From Leptolyngbya sp. (lineage in GTDB: Bacteria; Cyanobacteriota; Cyanobacteriia; Phormidesmidales; Phormidesmidaceae): 47,090 nucleotides of DNA. A program made the position numbers and the translations under genes. Shown in pieces: positions 16,769-31,466 of the stretch (position 1 is the first letter of the stretch; every line of letters begins with the position of its first letter). A model generated the notes under the pieces. It did not search any database. It had not been told where the DNA came from and worked only from the letters and a program-made list of their open reading frames with translations. The stretch spans positions 1 to 47,090 of the forward strand of contig QBLT01000009.1 in NCBI GenBank assembly GCA_003249105.1, in the 5' to 3' direction.

Positions 16769-16805
16769 GAGATCTCTGCCCCTGCGGCTATGCTACCGGA
16801 CGCAC

Positions 16806-16833
16806 AAAAAAGCCCCTCACAATTGTGAGGGGC
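16806..16833 (-). terminator. Terminator of the ATP synthase operon
   Basis: A perfect 9-bp stem (GCCCCTCAC 16812-16820 with 16825-16833, loop AATT) is followed on the minus strand by TTTTTT (complement of 16806-16811). It sits 29 nt after the gamma-subunit stop. The plus side has no T-run, so it serves mainly the atp operon. Confidence 0.92.
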
Positions 16834-16862
16834 CTAGAATCGTGAATGTAGGTTTTACTGAC

Positions 16863-17813
16863 TTAGTTGAGGGAGTTAGCCCCAGCAACTACTTCCAGAA
16901 TCTCCTGGGTAATGGCGGCCTGACGGGCCTTGTTGTAGGTCAGGTTTAGAGTCTTAGCCAACTCCTTGGCGTTGTCGCTGGCGTTGTTCATGGCGGTCAT
17001 CCGAGCCGCCAGTTCGCTAGCAGCAGACTCTTGCAGCGCCCGCAAAATTTGGTTATTCAAGTACAGCGGCAGCAGTGCATCCAGAATTTGTACCGGATCT
17101 TGCTCAAAGATCATGTCCTGGGGAAACTCTGCTGGAGCTGGCCCCGCCATCCTCTCCCGCTCTACCTTAAAGACACCGCCTTTGGTAGTGAGACGGAAAA
17201 TTTCGTCGTCGGGTACCTCTAACCCTTGGGGGTCGAGGGGCAACAGGGTTTGAATCACCGGACGAGAGCTGACCAGCGACACAAAGCGGGTGTAGACCAG
17301 CTCAACCCGATCGACTTCATCGGAGAGGAACAGTGCCAGCAGCTCGTCGGCAATGGTTGCGGCTTCGGACGCAATGGGAATTTGCTCTAGCCCAGTGAAG
17401 CTGGCTTCAATGGGCTGATCGCGGCGCTTGAAGTATTGGCTGGCCTTGCGTCCCACCAAAATAAAGCGGTAGTTCAAGCCTTCAGCAGCCAGCTCCTGGG
17501 CGCGAATCTCAGCCTTGCGAATGACGTTGGTGTTGTAGCCACCGCAGAGGCCGCGATCGCCAGAGATGACCAACAGCGCTACTGTCTTGACATCACGCTG
17601 CTTCAGCAGCGGCAGGTCGGTTTCTTCAAACTTGAGGCGGCTTTGTAGGCCGTAGAGCACCTGGGCCAGGCGATCGGCAAAGGGGCGGGTGGCAATCACC
17701 TGCTCCTGGGCGCGCCGTACCTTAGCAGCAGCCACGAGCCGCATGGCCTCGGTAATCTTACGGGTGTTTTTTACAGACTTAATGCGGTCTCGAATCGCTT
17801 TTAAGTTAGGCAT
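16863..17813 (-). CDS. atpG: ATP synthase F1 gamma subunit
   Basis: The central rotor shaft of the F1 motor (atpC in older cyanobacterial nomenclature). The 316-residue protein starts [20 protein letters not shown] and ends with the long helix [17 protein letters not shown], as expected. An insertion at about residues 196-236 is the photosynthetic gamma loop found in chloroplasts and cyanobacteria. It lacks the regulatory Cys pair of the plant enzyme; the only Cys is residue 90 (DRGLCGG). Thiol control of the plant type is therefore absent, while the loop itself can limit ADP-inhibition and reverse rotation. It is the last gene of the operon, 68 bp after atpA. Confidence 0.97.
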   Translation of the reverse strand: MPNLKAIRDRIKSVKNTRKITEAMRLVAAAKVRRAQEQVIATRPFADRLAQVLYGLQSRLKFEETDLPLLKQRDVKTVALLVISGDRGLCGGYNTNVIRKAEIRAQELAAEGLNYRFILVGRKASQYFKRRDQPIEASFTGLEQIPIASEAATIADELLALFLSDEVDRVELVYTRFVSLVSSRPVIQTLLPLDPQGLEVPDDEIFRLTTKGGVFKVERERMAGPAPAEFPQDMIFEQDPVQILDALLPLYLNNQILRALQESAASELAARMTAMNNASDNAKELAKTLNLTYNKARQAAITQEILEVVAGANSLN

Positions 17814-17881
17814 AGTGGATCCCTAAGGGGTCGTCAAGAACCGGGGCGTTGGCTCATGCAACACCCCGGCTGAATAGGAGG

Positions 17882-19474
<1,593 letters not shown>

Positions 19475-20032
19475 CTAGGCGGTTGTGGCTAGCTGCATGC
19501 CAATGCGGCGCAGCTGGCCCCGCAGGCTAGCGTCAATTACCTGAGAGCCAACCTTGATGATCAAGCCGCCAATCAGGGAAGGATCAACGGTGACGGAAAG
19601 CTCGACGCTGTTGGCACCGGTCATGGCTTTGACGCGATCGCGGATGGCATTTTGCTGATCGTCAGACAGCTCAACTGCCGCCGTAACATCGGCCAAAACC
19701 GTGTTGTTCCGCTCCCGAAGCAGGGCTTGGTACTGCTGAAGAATGGGCTTTAAGAACGCCACGCGGCTGCGATCAACCAGCAGCAGCAAGAAACTCAGCA
19801 GAAAGCCGCTCACTTTGCCTTCCGAAATTTGGCGCAGCACGCCCTTTTTTGCGTCGGCAGACATCAACGGGCTCATCAAAAAGCCGGTTAGCTCCTTAGA
19901 GCTGTCCAGCACCTCCAGCAGGTCAGCCACCTCGGCACCCACCTGGTCAACCGCGTTGTTGTCGGCGGCAACCGACATCAGTGCCTTGGCGTAGGGAGCC
20001 GCAATTTCAGAATTTAGCGTTGTGTCGTTCAT
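19475..20032 (-). CDS. atpH: ATP synthase F1 delta subunit
   Basis: The 185-residue stator subunit (OSCP-like; atpD in older cyanobacterial naming) that joins the F1 head to the b/b' stalk. It starts with the helical PYAKALMSVA motif and ends with GGLIIKVGSQVIDASLRGQL, the family's C-terminal signature. Only 2 bp separate it from the upstream b-subunit gene, suggesting translational coupling. Confidence 0.96.
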   Translation of the reverse strand: MNDTTLNSEIAAPYAKALMSVAADNNAVDQVGAEVADLLEVLDSSKELTGFLMSPLMSADAKKGVLRQISEGKVSGFLLSFLLLLVDRSRVAFLKPILQQYQALLRERNNTVLADVTAAVELSDDQQNAIRDRVKAMTGANSVELSVTVDPSLIGGLIIKVGSQVIDASLRGQLRRIGMQLATTA

Positions 20033-20034
20033 GG

Positions 20035-20556
20035 CTATTCTCCTTGGAGCAGGGCAATGCTGGAATCAACCAGACGCCGCTGCAAGTCGTCATTGAGCTG
20101 ACCCGGTAGAGCGGCTTCACTGCGCTCAATAGCCAGGGCTGCAATTCGCTGCTGTAGCTCTCGCATCACCCGCGCCTCTTGAGAGGTTAGATCCTGGGCA
20201 GCGGTAGCCCGCATCCGTTCTACGTCGGTCTGAGACTGGGCCAAAATGGCCTCGCGAGTGCGCTCTGCCGAGGTTTGAGCCTCAGCCAAAATTTTCTTGG
20301 CTTCTGCCTGAGCCTGAGCCAGCTTTTGCTGCTGCTCTGCCAAAGCGGCGGCGGCTTCTTTCTTGCGCTGCTCGGCCTCTGCGATCGCCGTTTGAATAGC
20401 CGATTGGCGAGTTGATAGAGTCTTCCCTAAAAACTTGCCGCCAAAGTAATACAGCACACCAATGATAATGACCAGATTAATCAGGTTGGTTTCTAGGATG
20501 TTGAAATCCACACCAAACCCGCCTTCTTCCGCCGCTAGTAACCAACCAATAGTCAT
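20035..20556 (-). CDS. atpF: ATP synthase Fo b subunit
   Basis: A 173-residue peripheral-stalk subunit. One membrane helix (about 20-40, LINLVIIIGVLYYFGGKF) follows a short N-terminus. Then comes a long Ala/Gln/Glu-rich coiled coil (RKKEAAAALAEQQQK, QAEAKKILAEAQ). I start at the ATG at 20556 (MTIGWLLAAEEG), which has TAGGG 5 nt before it; a TTG at 20586 is in frame but unlikely. It pairs with b' encoded upstream. Confidence 0.96.
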   Translation of the reverse strand: MTIGWLLAAEEGGFGVDFNILETNLINLVIIIGVLYYFGGKFLGKTLSTRQSAIQTAIAEAEQRKKEAAAALAEQQQKLAQAQAEAKKILAEAQTSAERTREAILAQSQTDVERMRATAAQDLTSQEARVMRELQQRIAALAIERSEAALPGQLNDDLQRRLVDSSIALLQGE

Positions 20557-20622
20557 ATCCCTACTTTCCGTCAACGACGCGGGCAACTCCAGGGGCTAAA
20601 TCACCCCGTCATCACCGATAGC

Positions 20623-21114
20623 CTAGGCCGCTAAAGAACCCAGCAGCTTGTTCAAAATTTGTTGGCTTAGTCCATCTACCTGCTGCTCCAGGGTAGCCAG
20701 AGCCTGATTCTTTTGCTCGTCTAGCTCTCGCTGCACCTGCTCTCGCTGGGCTTGAGCCTCTTGCTGAGCCGCAGCAACGGTTTGAGCCGCAACCTTTTGC
20801 GCTTCCTCCTGGGCCTCGGCAATCACCGTTTGGGCCTGACGGCGGGTTTCGGCTAGCTCTTGCTGATACTGCTTGGCAATTTGCTCAGCTTTGGCCAAAC
20901 GCTCTGCTGCATCAACCTGGTTGGAACTAATGTAGCCGTCGCGCTCGTCTAAGACTTTGCCCAGGGGCTTATAAAACAATACGTTGAGCGCCACCGCCAG
21001 CAGCACAAACTGTACAGCCATCAGCGGCAGAGTAGCATCCAGGTCAAAAAGACCACCGCCCTCCTCAACTGCCTCGGCGGTTTCAACCGCCAGTAACCAA
21101 ACAAAATTCATCAT
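20623..21114 (-). CDS. atpF2: ATP synthase Fo b' subunit
   Basis: The 163-residue second peripheral-stalk subunit, specific to photosynthetic ATP synthases (called atpG in older cyanobacterial naming). One membrane helix (about 30-50, [17 protein letters not shown]) precedes [14 protein letters not shown] and a long coiled coil. Two adjacent ATGs (21114 and 21111) are possible starts. The 66-bp gap to atpF and the 115-bp gap to the c-subunit gene, which holds a stem-loop, are the notable spacings. Confidence 0.95.
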   Translation of the reverse strand: MMNFVWLLAVETAEAVEEGGGLFDLDATLPLMAVQFVLLAVALNVLFYKPLGKVLDERDGYISSNQVDAAERLAKAEQIAKQYQQELAETRRQAQTVIAEAQEEAQKVAAQTVAAAQQEAQAQREQVQRELDEQKNQALATLEQQVDGLSQQILNKLLGSLAA

Positions 21115-21184
21115 TGTGGATATGCCCTTTCACTCGGCCCAGGGCCAGCACTACAAGGTGACATCGCGAATTTGAACTTCGACA

Positions 21185-21216
21185 GGCAGGGAAAAGTATT
21201 GAACCTTATCCCTGCC
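21185..21216 (-). promoter_or_regulatory. Intercistronic stem-loop after the c-subunit gene
   Basis: A 12-bp stem (21185-21196 with 21205-21216, one A/A mismatch, 8-nt loop) begins 14 nt after the c-subunit stop. There is no T-run. Its place between the c gene and b' suits an mRNA-stabilising or partial-attenuation element that keeps the c subunit, needed in many copies per complex, ahead of its neighbours. The role is inferred. Confidence 0.6.
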
Positions 21217-21229
21217 CAGCGTTTCGAAT

Positions 21230-21508
<279 letters not shown>

Positions 21509-21625
21509 TTAAACAGGTCGTAGACAACGCTCGATATGCGTTTCTTATACTGCGGCCCTAAGACCACGTCGGCTGGCAGCACCTGCCCTACCAGCCAATA
21601 TCAAACTGAATGTCCCCAGTGGGGG

Positions 21626-22375
21626 TCATCCATGCTCTTCACCACCATGCCCCTCGATCGCCTCGCCGATGTAGGCCGCTGCTAGGGTTGCAAAGATCAG
21701 CGCCTGAATGGCACTGGTAAACAAACCCAAGACCATGACTGGTAGCGGCACGAAGAGAGGCACCAGCAAGACCAGCACAGCGACCACCAGCTCATCGGCC
21801 AGTATGTTTCCAAACAGACGGAAACTTAGGGAGAGGGGCTTGGTGAAATCTTCCAAAATGTTGATGGGCAGCAGAATAGGAGTGGGTTCGATGTACTTGG
21901 CAAAGTACCCCAGCCCGCGATTGCTAAACCCGGCATAAAAGTAAGCTAAGGACGTCAACAGCGCCAGGGCTACGGTGGTATTGATGTCGTTAGTTGGAGC
22001 AGCTAACTCACCCGACGGCAGATGAATTAACTTCCAAGGAATCAGCGCCCCTGACCAATTGGAGACAAAGATAAACAGGAACAGCGTGCCCACGAAAGGC
22101 ACCCAAGGCCGATACTCTTTTTCGCCAATCTGGTTTTTGGCTAGGTCGCGGATAAACTCTAGAGCGTACTCCATGAAGTTCTGGAGGCCGGAAGGTACCC
22201 GCTGAATGTTGCGGGTGGCCAAAAATGAAACTAACAGCAGAGCGCCAATCACAAACCAGGAGGTCAAAAAGACCTGGCCGTGGAGTTTAAGGCCGCCGAG
22301 CTGCCAGTACAAATGCTGGCCAACCTCTAGCTTTGCCAGGACTAAGGGATGAATCATTAGCATATTGAGCGCCAT
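21626..22375 (-). CDS. atpB: ATP synthase Fo a subunit
   Basis: The 249-residue membrane stator subunit that forms the proton half-channels (atpI in older cyanobacterial naming). It has about five membrane helices. The essential Arg lies in [14 protein letters not shown], and [20 protein letters not shown] is the cyanobacterial/chloroplast signature. It ends with a Glu/His tail ([12 protein letters not shown]). It lies between atp1 (70 bp upstream) and the c-subunit gene (150 bp downstream). Confidence 0.98.
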   Translation of the reverse strand: MALNMLMIHPLVLAKLEVGQHLYWQLGGLKLHGQVFLTSWFVIGALLLVSFLATRNIQRVPSGLQNFMEYALEFIRDLAKNQIGEKEYRPWVPFVGTLFLFIFVSNWSGALIPWKLIHLPSGELAAPTNDINTTVALALLTSLAYFYAGFSNRGLGYFAKYIEPTPILLPINILEDFTKPLSLSFRLFGNILADELVVAVLVLLVPLFVPLPVMVLGLFTSAIQALIFATLAAAYIGEAIEGHGGEEHG

Positions 22376-22445
22376 CTCTTAAATCGACTTCTCCTTAAGA
22401 CCTGCCAGGAAAAAGCATGCTATGCTTGGGAACCACCGATCTAGG

Positions 22446-22931
22446 TCAACCAGACGCCTGGGAAGATCCCGATGGTGATTTTGGCAGCACCGCAGTCCAG
22501 AGGGTGTAAGCAATTAACGCCCCCTTGTAGGTCAAAAACCCAAGAAAAACGGGTATGACATGAAGCTGCTGCCACTCAGTAGCCACTAAAACCAGGCCAA
22601 CCACTAGGGCCAGTCGGCCGCTGCCTAGCCTTGAGCTTCCGCGCCCAATGTTGGCCACGCTTTTTGCCAACATCCTCAAGTAAACCACACCGCCGCACGC
22701 TCCTATTAAATAATTCAGAGCAATTGGAAGAGAGTAGGCTAACCAGACGCTAAAAAAGATTACGCCGGTGAATGCCAGCGTGGTCAGCAGCAAATTTTGC
22801 TGTAGCTGGTAGTACTCTTCCATAGCGGTCGTTGAAGCCGGAGGAAGACTTTGACCTTCGGTTTGACCGGGGTCTAACTCTGCCTCGACCTGCTCGACAG
22901 GGGCAGTGTGTTCGGAGGGCAATGGGGCCAC
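22446..22931 (-). CDS. atp1: Atp1, small membrane protein heading the ATP synthase operon
   Basis: A 161-residue protein with an acidic, disordered N-terminus (1-40) and about four membrane helices after YYQLQQNLLLTTLAFTG. It occupies the first operon position, like atp1 of Synechocystis and uncI/atpI elsewhere. Members of this family help ion supply or assembly of the Fo sector; they are not part of the finished complex as far as is known. Sequence conservation is low in the family, so the call rests on topology and position. Confidence 0.88.
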   Translation of the reverse strand: MAPLPSEHTAPVEQVEAELDPGQTEGQSLPPASTTAMEEYYQLQQNLLLTTLAFTGVIFFSVWLAYSLPIALNYLIGACGGVVYLRMLAKSVANIGRGSSRLGSGRLALVVGLVLVATEWQQLHVIPVFLGFLTYKGALIAYTLWTAVLPKSPSGSSQASG

Positions 22932-22989
22932 GAAAGCGCCTAATCCTTAGCCGTTAAAGGGTTTCACCTGTCTGAACAGGCCATGGAAG

Positions 22990-22995
22990 ATCATA
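22990..22995 (-). promoter_or_regulatory. Candidate -10 of the ATP synthase operon
   Basis: TATGAT on the minus strand, about 60 nt before the atp1 start, in the 128-bp gap after the methyltransferase gene. No good -35 accompanies it. Confidence 0.3.
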
Positions 22996-23059
22996 TCACG
23001 GCAATAATACTTAATAGACGCTTCTCAAAAGTAAATCCACTTTCCTCAGCCAATCTTGA

Positions 23060-24286
23060 TCAAGGCTGCTGGGATGGTTTTAGTAAAATGAGCTGCCGCT
23101 GCTGCATCTGCCGCACCGCCTCAAGGCTTCCTCCGCTTTGGGATAGCAGATCGGCGACGCTGGCTTGGGACTGATCGGCAGTGGGGCCGTTGTGGCGATC
23201 GCAGGCCAGTAAAAACTCAAACTCTGTCTGATCTAGAGAAAGAATCTGATAGTTGTGGTCAAAGATGCTTTGGCTGGGCCAACCTTCCATGCAGGGGTTG
23301 CGGGTGGGAATGGCGGACAGCAGAGTCTCGTCTTGATTCCAACTGAATTGGGGATAGGGGGGACGGGCCAGGAACCACTCGAAGTGGGTAATCTCTGGAT
23401 CTAGCAGTTCTACTAGTCGGTACTGGTCTTTCTCCGGTAGCTGCTTGGCGCGATCGAGCAGCGCTGGGTCTGAGGCTAGCAGGCGATCGAGCTGCCATAC
23501 CTGGGGGTTGGAGAAGCCAATAAACTCCAGACCCGATGCGTCGATGAGCTCAAACAGGCTATCTAAGGTGTAATCCACTTCCTGGGGGTGGACGTACATG
23601 TCGGCGAAGCATTCGTCGCGGTGGTTTTCCATGGCCCAGCGATCGCGCTCTCGCTGCTTTAGACGATTTCCCTCGGGCAGGCTGGCGAAGATCTGCCGCC
23701 CCACCTGTACGCCGTCGCGGTAGTCGCCGCGCTGGCTACCCTGGACGAGGGCGATCGCCCGCTGCATTAGCGAGATTTCCCAGCGACCAATAGCGGCATA
23801 TACAAATAGATGAATGAAGCCGCCGGGAGCCAGCTTGGTGGCGAGAGCCTGGAGCCCTTTGAGCGGGTCGGGCATGTGGTGGATGACGCCGACGCAGTTA
23901 ATCCAGTCAAATTCGCCCTCGATCTGGTCGATGTCGTAGATGCTGAGCTGACAGAATTGGACGTTGGTAGCCCCCGAGGATTGACAGCGCTGGGTCGCCG
24001 TGGCGATCGCCCGCTCGCTCAGATCAATGCCCAGCACCTCAGCCTCCGGGTTTAGGTGGCTAATATATTCAGTACTTACCCCAGTGCCGCACCCCGCATC
24101 TAGCACCCGCACCTGGTTGCAGGATGGGGCTGCCCCCGTGCAAAAGCTGTGCACCGTCGGCCAGTACCAGCGCCAGTTGTACCCCGGCGGAGCTGCATCC
24201 AAAATTGGCTCTGGCGGAAAGGGATAGGTGTTGTACAGGCTGGCTACTGCATCGCTGACCGCCTGGGTTTTTGTTAAGTCATCCAT
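23060..24286 (-). CDS. Class I SAM-dependent methyltransferase
   Basis: A 408-residue protein. The methyltransferase core is at about 55-200, with motif I VLDAGCGTGVST (61-72), an acidic motif II (VLGIDLSERAI) and the post-core IHHMPDPLKGLQ, which resembles the UbiE/Coq5-like group. It begins VASLYNTYPFPPEPI, a motif often seen in cyanobacterial and bacterial methyltransferases of unknown substrate. The C-terminal 200 residues are a family-specific extension ending LRQ-type helices (SVADLLSQSGGSLEAVRQMQ), perhaps a substrate or partner domain. The substrate is unknown. It is on the same strand as the atp operon, 128 bp ahead of it, and divergent from apcE. Confidence 0.85.
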   Translation of the reverse strand: MDDLTKTQAVSDAVASLYNTYPFPPEPILDAAPPGYNWRWYWPTVHSFCTGAAPSCNQVRVLDAGCGTGVSTEYISHLNPEAEVLGIDLSERAIATATQRCQSSGATNVQFCQLSIYDIDQIEGEFDWINCVGVIHHMPDPLKGLQALATKLAPGGFIHLFVYAAIGRWEISLMQRAIALVQGSQRGDYRDGVQVGRQIFASLPEGNRLKQRERDRWAMENHRDECFADMYVHPQEVDYTLDSLFELIDASGLEFIGFSNPQVWQLDRLLASDPALLDRAKQLPEKDQYRLVELLDPEITHFEWFLARPPYPQFSWNQDETLLSAIPTRNPCMEGWPSQSIFDHNYQILSLDQTEFEFLLACDRHNGPTADQSQASVADLLSQSGGSLEAVRQMQQRQLILLKPSQQP

Positions 24287-28053
<3,767 letters not shown>

Positions 28054-28062
28054 GCATTACTG

Positions 28063-28096
28063 ACCGATGGGGATGATTAAAATCATCCCCATCGGT
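28063..28096 (+). other. Perfect 16-bp stem-loop after apcE
   Basis: 28063-28078 pairs perfectly with 28081-28096, leaving a 2-nt loop, and starts 9 nt after the apcE stop. No T-run follows, so it may block 3' exonucleases or act as a weak terminator. Confidence 0.75.
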
Positions 28097-28451
28097 TGAC
28101 CCAACAACCTGCTAACCAGTGGTTCTTTGGGCAAAGGCATTGCCTTTTCAGTCGCCCTTCTAGCTCTGTTACGAAATATTAAAACCGGATGCTAGGCTGC
28201 ACCCGGTTTATAGTTTTTTGAGGATTTAGGCTTTTCCCTAAGCCTCTACAGTGGCGTTGACGTATGGGATTCGAGAAACTGAGGAAAACTGTTACAAAAT
28301 ATTTCGCGGCTTTGAAGAAGGCTTACGCAATACCGGACAATTAATCGGGAAGGCCGCCAGAACTGAGGTTCTTTAATAGAGTTAGCTCTGGCTCCGCACC
28401 CTTAAATGCCAGTTTCATACATCTGGTCATATTTTTCGGAGGAATCCATCA
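28097..28451 (+). promoter_or_regulatory. Promoter and leader of the apcABC operon
   Basis: A 355-bp gap without a gene. It contains two copies of GTTACRAAATATT (28168-28180 and 28291-28303), resembling RpaB/HLR1 half-sites, and GCTAGGCTGCA (28191-28201), shared with the apcE upstream region. GGAGGA sits about 8 nt before the apcA ATG. Confidence 0.5.
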
Positions 28452-28937
28452 ATGAGTATTGTCACGAAGTCAATCGTGAATGCCGATGCTGAGGCTCGTT
28501 ACCTTAGCCCCGGTGAGCTGGATCGCATCAAGGGTTTTGTCACCTCTGGTGAGCGTCGTCTGCGGATTGCTCAGGTGCTAACCGAATCCCGCGAGCGCAT
28601 CGTTAAGGAAGCTGGCAACCAGCTGTTCCAGAAGCGCCCTGACGTTGTTTCTCCCGGTGGCAATGCCTACGGCGAAGAAATGACCGCCACCTGCCTGCGC
28701 GACATGGACTACTACCTGCGTCTCATCACCTACGGTGTGGTTGCTGGTGACGTTACCCCCATCGAAGAAATTGGTCTGGTGGGCGTGCGTGAAATGTACA
28801 ACTCCCTGGGCACCCCCATCCCCGCTGTGGCTGAGTCTGTGCGCTCCATGAAGGCTGTCGCAACCGGGCTGCTGTCCAGCGAAGATGCTGCTGAAGCCGC
28901 ATCCTACTTCGACTATGTTGTCGGCGCTATGCAGTAG
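28452..28937 (+). CDS. apcA: Allophycocyanin alpha subunit
   Basis: A 161-residue globin-like phycobiliprotein of the phycobilisome core. Cys81 ([15 protein letters not shown]) binds phycocyanobilin. It starts [18 protein letters not shown], the usual ApcA N-terminus, and pairs with ApcB to form the 660-nm emitting trimers. The ribosome site GGAGGA is strong, and codons are strongly biased (CTG, GTT, CGT, ATC), as expected for one of the most abundant proteins in the cell. It is first in apcA-apcB-apcC. Confidence 0.99.
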   Translation: MSIVTKSIVNADAEARYLSPGELDRIKGFVTSGERRLRIAQVLTESRERIVKEAGNQLFQKRPDVVSPGGNAYGEEMTATCLRDMDYYLRLITYGVVAGDVTPIEEIGLVGVREMYNSLGTPIPAVAESVRSMKAVATGLLSSEDAAEAASYFDYVVGAMQ

Positions 28938-29001
28938 TCGCAGCTGCGCTACTCCGTCGATTCGTTGTTGAGATTACGTCAGTTCTAAGGAAGCTTCACC
29001 A

Positions 29002-29487
29002 ATGCAAGACGCAATTACCTCTGTTATCAATTCCTCCGACGTCCAGGGCAAGTACCTGGATGGTTCTGCTCTAGACAAGCTCAAGGCCTACTTCCAAACC
29101 GGTGAGCTGCGCGTTCGTGCCGCTAGCACCATCAGCGCCAACGCCGCTGAAATCGTGAAAGAAGCTGTGGCTAAATCCCTGCTGTACTCCGATATCACCC
29201 GTCCCGGTGGCAACATGTACACCACCCGTCGCTATGCTGCCTGCATCCGCGACCTCGACTACTACCTGCGCTATGCCACCTACGCCATGCTGGCCGGGGA
29301 TCCTTCCATCCTCGATGAGCGGGTGCTGAACGGCCTGAAGGAAACCTACAACTCCCTGGGTGTACCCATCGGCGCTACCGTTAACTCCATCCAAGCCATG
29401 AAAGAAGTGACCGCTAGCCTAGTGGGTGCTGATGCTGGTAAGGAAATGGGCGTTTACTTTGACTACATCTCCTCTGGCTTGAGCTAG
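29002..29487 (+). CDS. apcB: Allophycocyanin beta subunit
   Basis: The 161-residue partner of ApcA. Cys81 ([16 protein letters not shown]) binds phycocyanobilin, and Asn71 (RPGGNMYTT) is the residue that is gamma-N-methylated in beta-type phycobiliproteins. The N-terminus [20 protein letters not shown] is characteristic. AAGGA is placed 10 nt ahead of the ATG. It lies 64 bp after apcA; a stem-loop follows before apcC. Confidence 0.99.
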   Translation: MQDAITSVINSSDVQGKYLDGSALDKLKAYFQTGELRVRAASTISANAAEIVKEAVAKSLLYSDITRPGGNMYTTRRYAACIRDLDYYLRYATYAMLAGDPSILDERVLNGLKETYNSLGVPIGATVNSIQAMKEVTASLVGADAGKEMGVYFDYISSGLS

Positions 29488-29504
29488 TCTAAGCTCATCC
29501 ATCG

Positions 29505-29527
29505 CGCTTTGGCCGCGGGCCAGAGCG
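29505..29527 (+). other. Stem-loop between apcB and apcC
   Basis: CGCTTTGGCC (29505-29514) pairs with GGCCAGAGCG (29518-29527), with one G-U pair and a 3-nt loop. It is 18 nt after apcB and has no T-run. Such hairpins are known to make an abundant apcAB message and a rarer apcABC message, fitting the lower need for ApcC. Confidence 0.7.
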
Positions 29528-29736
29528 AACCTAGGTCAGAGTCAGGGGCGAGTGTTGAGGACACTAGGTTGTGCTGTACTGTCTTCCTGCTGTCCATAGC
29601 ATTGGCTTTCGACTCTGGCTTTTCAGTGTTCATCCCAAGTTCAGATCAGCGTCGGTGTTTGTCTGCCGGTAAATTTTCATTCTGGGCTTGGCTTTGGTTT
29701 ACATCTGTCCAGTGATTAGCAGGAGAGTTTTCGGCC

Positions 29737-29940
29737 ATGCGCATGTTTAAGATCACCGCTTGTGTTCCTAGCCAAACTAGGATTCGTACCCAGCGGGAAC
29801 TGCAAAATACCTTTTTTACCAAACTGGTGCCCTACGATAACTGGTTCAAAGAGCAGCAGCGTATTCAAAAAATGGGCGGCAAAATCGTCAAGGTTGAGCT
29901 GGCTACTGGTCGGCAGGGTGCCAATACCGGTTTGCTCTAA
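29737..29940 (+). CDS. apcC: Phycobilisome small core linker (LC7.8) ApcC
   Basis: A 67-residue CpcD-family linker that caps the allophycocyanin trimers in the core cylinders. It begins MRMFKITACVPSQTRIRTQR and ends with KMGGKIVKVELATGRQG, both standard for ApcC. Codons 1 and 3 are both ATG, so MFK is an equally possible start. AGGAGA lies upstream, nearer to the first ATG. It is the last gene of the apcABC operon. Confidence 0.98.
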   Translation: MRMFKITACVPSQTRIRTQRELQNTFFTKLVPYDNWFKEQQRIQKMGGKIVKVELATGRQGANTGLL

Positions 29941-30003
29941 CGCGCCTGATTCAGCACAGCGTCCGATAAAAATTTTTACTGCTTTTTTCATGCTGCGATA
30001 CGT

Positions 30004-30043
30004 GCAGGGTCGGCCTAGGGGTCAGCCCTGCCGTTGTGTTTTT
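30004..30043 (+). terminator. Probable terminator of the apcABC operon
   Basis: GCAGGG (30004-30009) pairs with CCCTGC (30026-30031). An inner GGCC/GGTC stem sits beyond a small internal loop. A T-rich run (30033-30043) follows. It lies 63 nt after the apcC stop. Confidence 0.7.
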
Positions 30044-30175
30044 AGGGATATTTTTACGCTTTTGAAACATGCTCCATTGCCGTGAAAATATAATCAGAAT
30101 CCTGAGCGGCTTTCGGCCCCCTCAGCTATACTGAGCCCTTGAAAGATTCGGCCCTTGGGCACGTGGGGTAGCAGG

Positions 30176-31396
30176 GTGAACATTGCTCGATTGGTTCCAT
30201 GGATTGACCCCACGGTGAGTCATTGGTCAGCAGAAGCTCGCTGGCTGCGCTGGTTGACCTTTGTCTGGCTGGGCAGCGGTCTACTGGTACTGTTTTCAGC
30301 CTCCTATGCAGTGTCTGTAACTGAGCATGGCTATGGGTTGCATTATGTGATGGTGCAGCTGCTATGGGTCGCGATTGGGTTGGTGATTTTTAACCGTATT
30401 GTTCACACTTCGTTGGATCGATTGATTCAGGGGTCGGGTATTGTGCTGTTGGTTCTAGTCGGCCTGGTAAGCCTAACGCTAGTGCCTTCCTTGGGAGTAA
30501 CGGTAAATGGAGCCACTCGCTGGCTGCCTTTGGGACCGTTTATGATTCAGCCTTCGGAACTGCTCAAGCCCTGCCTGGTGTTGCAGGGGGCGCGACTGTT
30601 TGGACGGTGGCCGCAGCTCACCTGGCCAACCCGGTTGACCTGGTTGGGCATTTTTGTTGCTATTTTGGGGCTGATTTTGTTGCAGCCCAACTTGAGTACA
30701 GCGGCTATCTGTGGCCTAACGCTTTGGCTAATTGCCCTGGCGGCGGGGTTGCCCTACCTGTATCTGCTGCTGACGGCAGCAGGGGGGCTGCTGACTGCGA
30801 CGGTAAGCGTTAGCCTCAAGACCTACCAGCGTCAGCGAATTGTCTCGTTTTTAGATCCCTGGGCTGATCCAGGCAATCAGGGGTATCAACTAGTGCAGAG
30901 CCTGCTTGCTATCGGCTCTGGCGGTTTTTGGGGGCAGGGTTTTGGGATGTCGCAGCAAAAGCTGTATTCGCTACCCATTCAGTACACTGACTTTATTTTT
31001 TCAGTGTTTGCGGAGGAGTTTGGCTTTGTGGGTTGTCTTGTGTTGCTGGCGGTTTTGGGGGTTTACGCTTCTTTGGCTATGCTGGTAGCGCTGCGCCTGA
31101 AGCAACCTTTGCACCGTCTAGTCGCGGTTGGGGCGATGGTGCTGCTAGTGGGGCAAGCGCTGCTGAATATGGGTGTGGCTACAGGGGTCTTGCCGACGAC
31201 CGGACTGCCCTTTCCGCTGCTGAGCTACGGCGGCAGCTCGATGGTGGCTAGTCTGACAACGGCGGCACTGCTGGTGCGAGCCGCCCGGGAAATCAATTTG
31301 GATGCGCCGGTACCTCTGCGGCGACGGTGGTCTAAGGCGGACTCTCAGGAACCTTTGCCTTTGCGTGTGTTTGACGGCGGTAATGCGCTTTCTTGA
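30176..31396 (+). CDS. ftsW: SEDS-family septal peptidoglycan polymerase FtsW
   Basis: A 406-residue polytopic membrane protein of the FtsW/RodA/SpoVE family, which polymerises glycan strands from lipid II at the division septum. About ten membrane helices are visible. Family motifs include NGATRWLPLG, QPSELLKP, HTDFIF-like YTDFIFSVFAEEFGF (with the expected catalytic Asp) and LPFPLLSYGGSS. The usual QPDxGT motif reads QPNLST. I prefer the GTG at 30176 (GGGG 7 nt upstream) to the TTG at 30155. RodA is the alternative, but the C-terminal motif and neighbours favour FtsW. The tail after the last helix is basic and short. ccdA follows. Confidence 0.9.
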   Translation: MNIARLVPWIDPTVSHWSAEARWLRWLTFVWLGSGLLVLFSASYAVSVTEHGYGLHYVMVQLLWVAIGLVIFNRIVHTSLDRLIQGSGIVLLVLVGLVSLTLVPSLGVTVNGATRWLPLGPFMIQPSELLKPCLVLQGARLFGRWPQLTWPTRLTWLGIFVAILGLILLQPNLSTAAICGLTLWLIALAAGLPYLYLLLTAAGGLLTATVSVSLKTYQRQRIVSFLDPWADPGNQGYQLVQSLLAIGSGGFWGQGFGMSQQKLYSLPIQYTDFIFSVFAEEFGFVGCLVLLAVLGVYASLAMLVALRLKQPLHRLVAVGAMVLLVGQALLNMGVATGVLPTTGLPFPLLSYGGSSMVASLTTAALLVRAAREINLDAPVPLRRRWSKADSQEPLPLRVFDGGNALS

Positions 31397-31466
31397 AATA
31401 GGAATCTGAGAGCGGGTTGCAGGATTGTTACAATGGTGGTTGCCTTTGCGTTGCATCACCCCGCCA

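Noticed and set aside
16863..17813. Thiol-regulated gamma subunit as in plants
   Set aside because: The insertion is present but contains no cysteine.
29509..29715. 68-codon frame between apcB and apcC
   Set aside because: It covers the apcB-apcC stem-loop and has a Cys/Phe/Ser-rich, non-conserved look.
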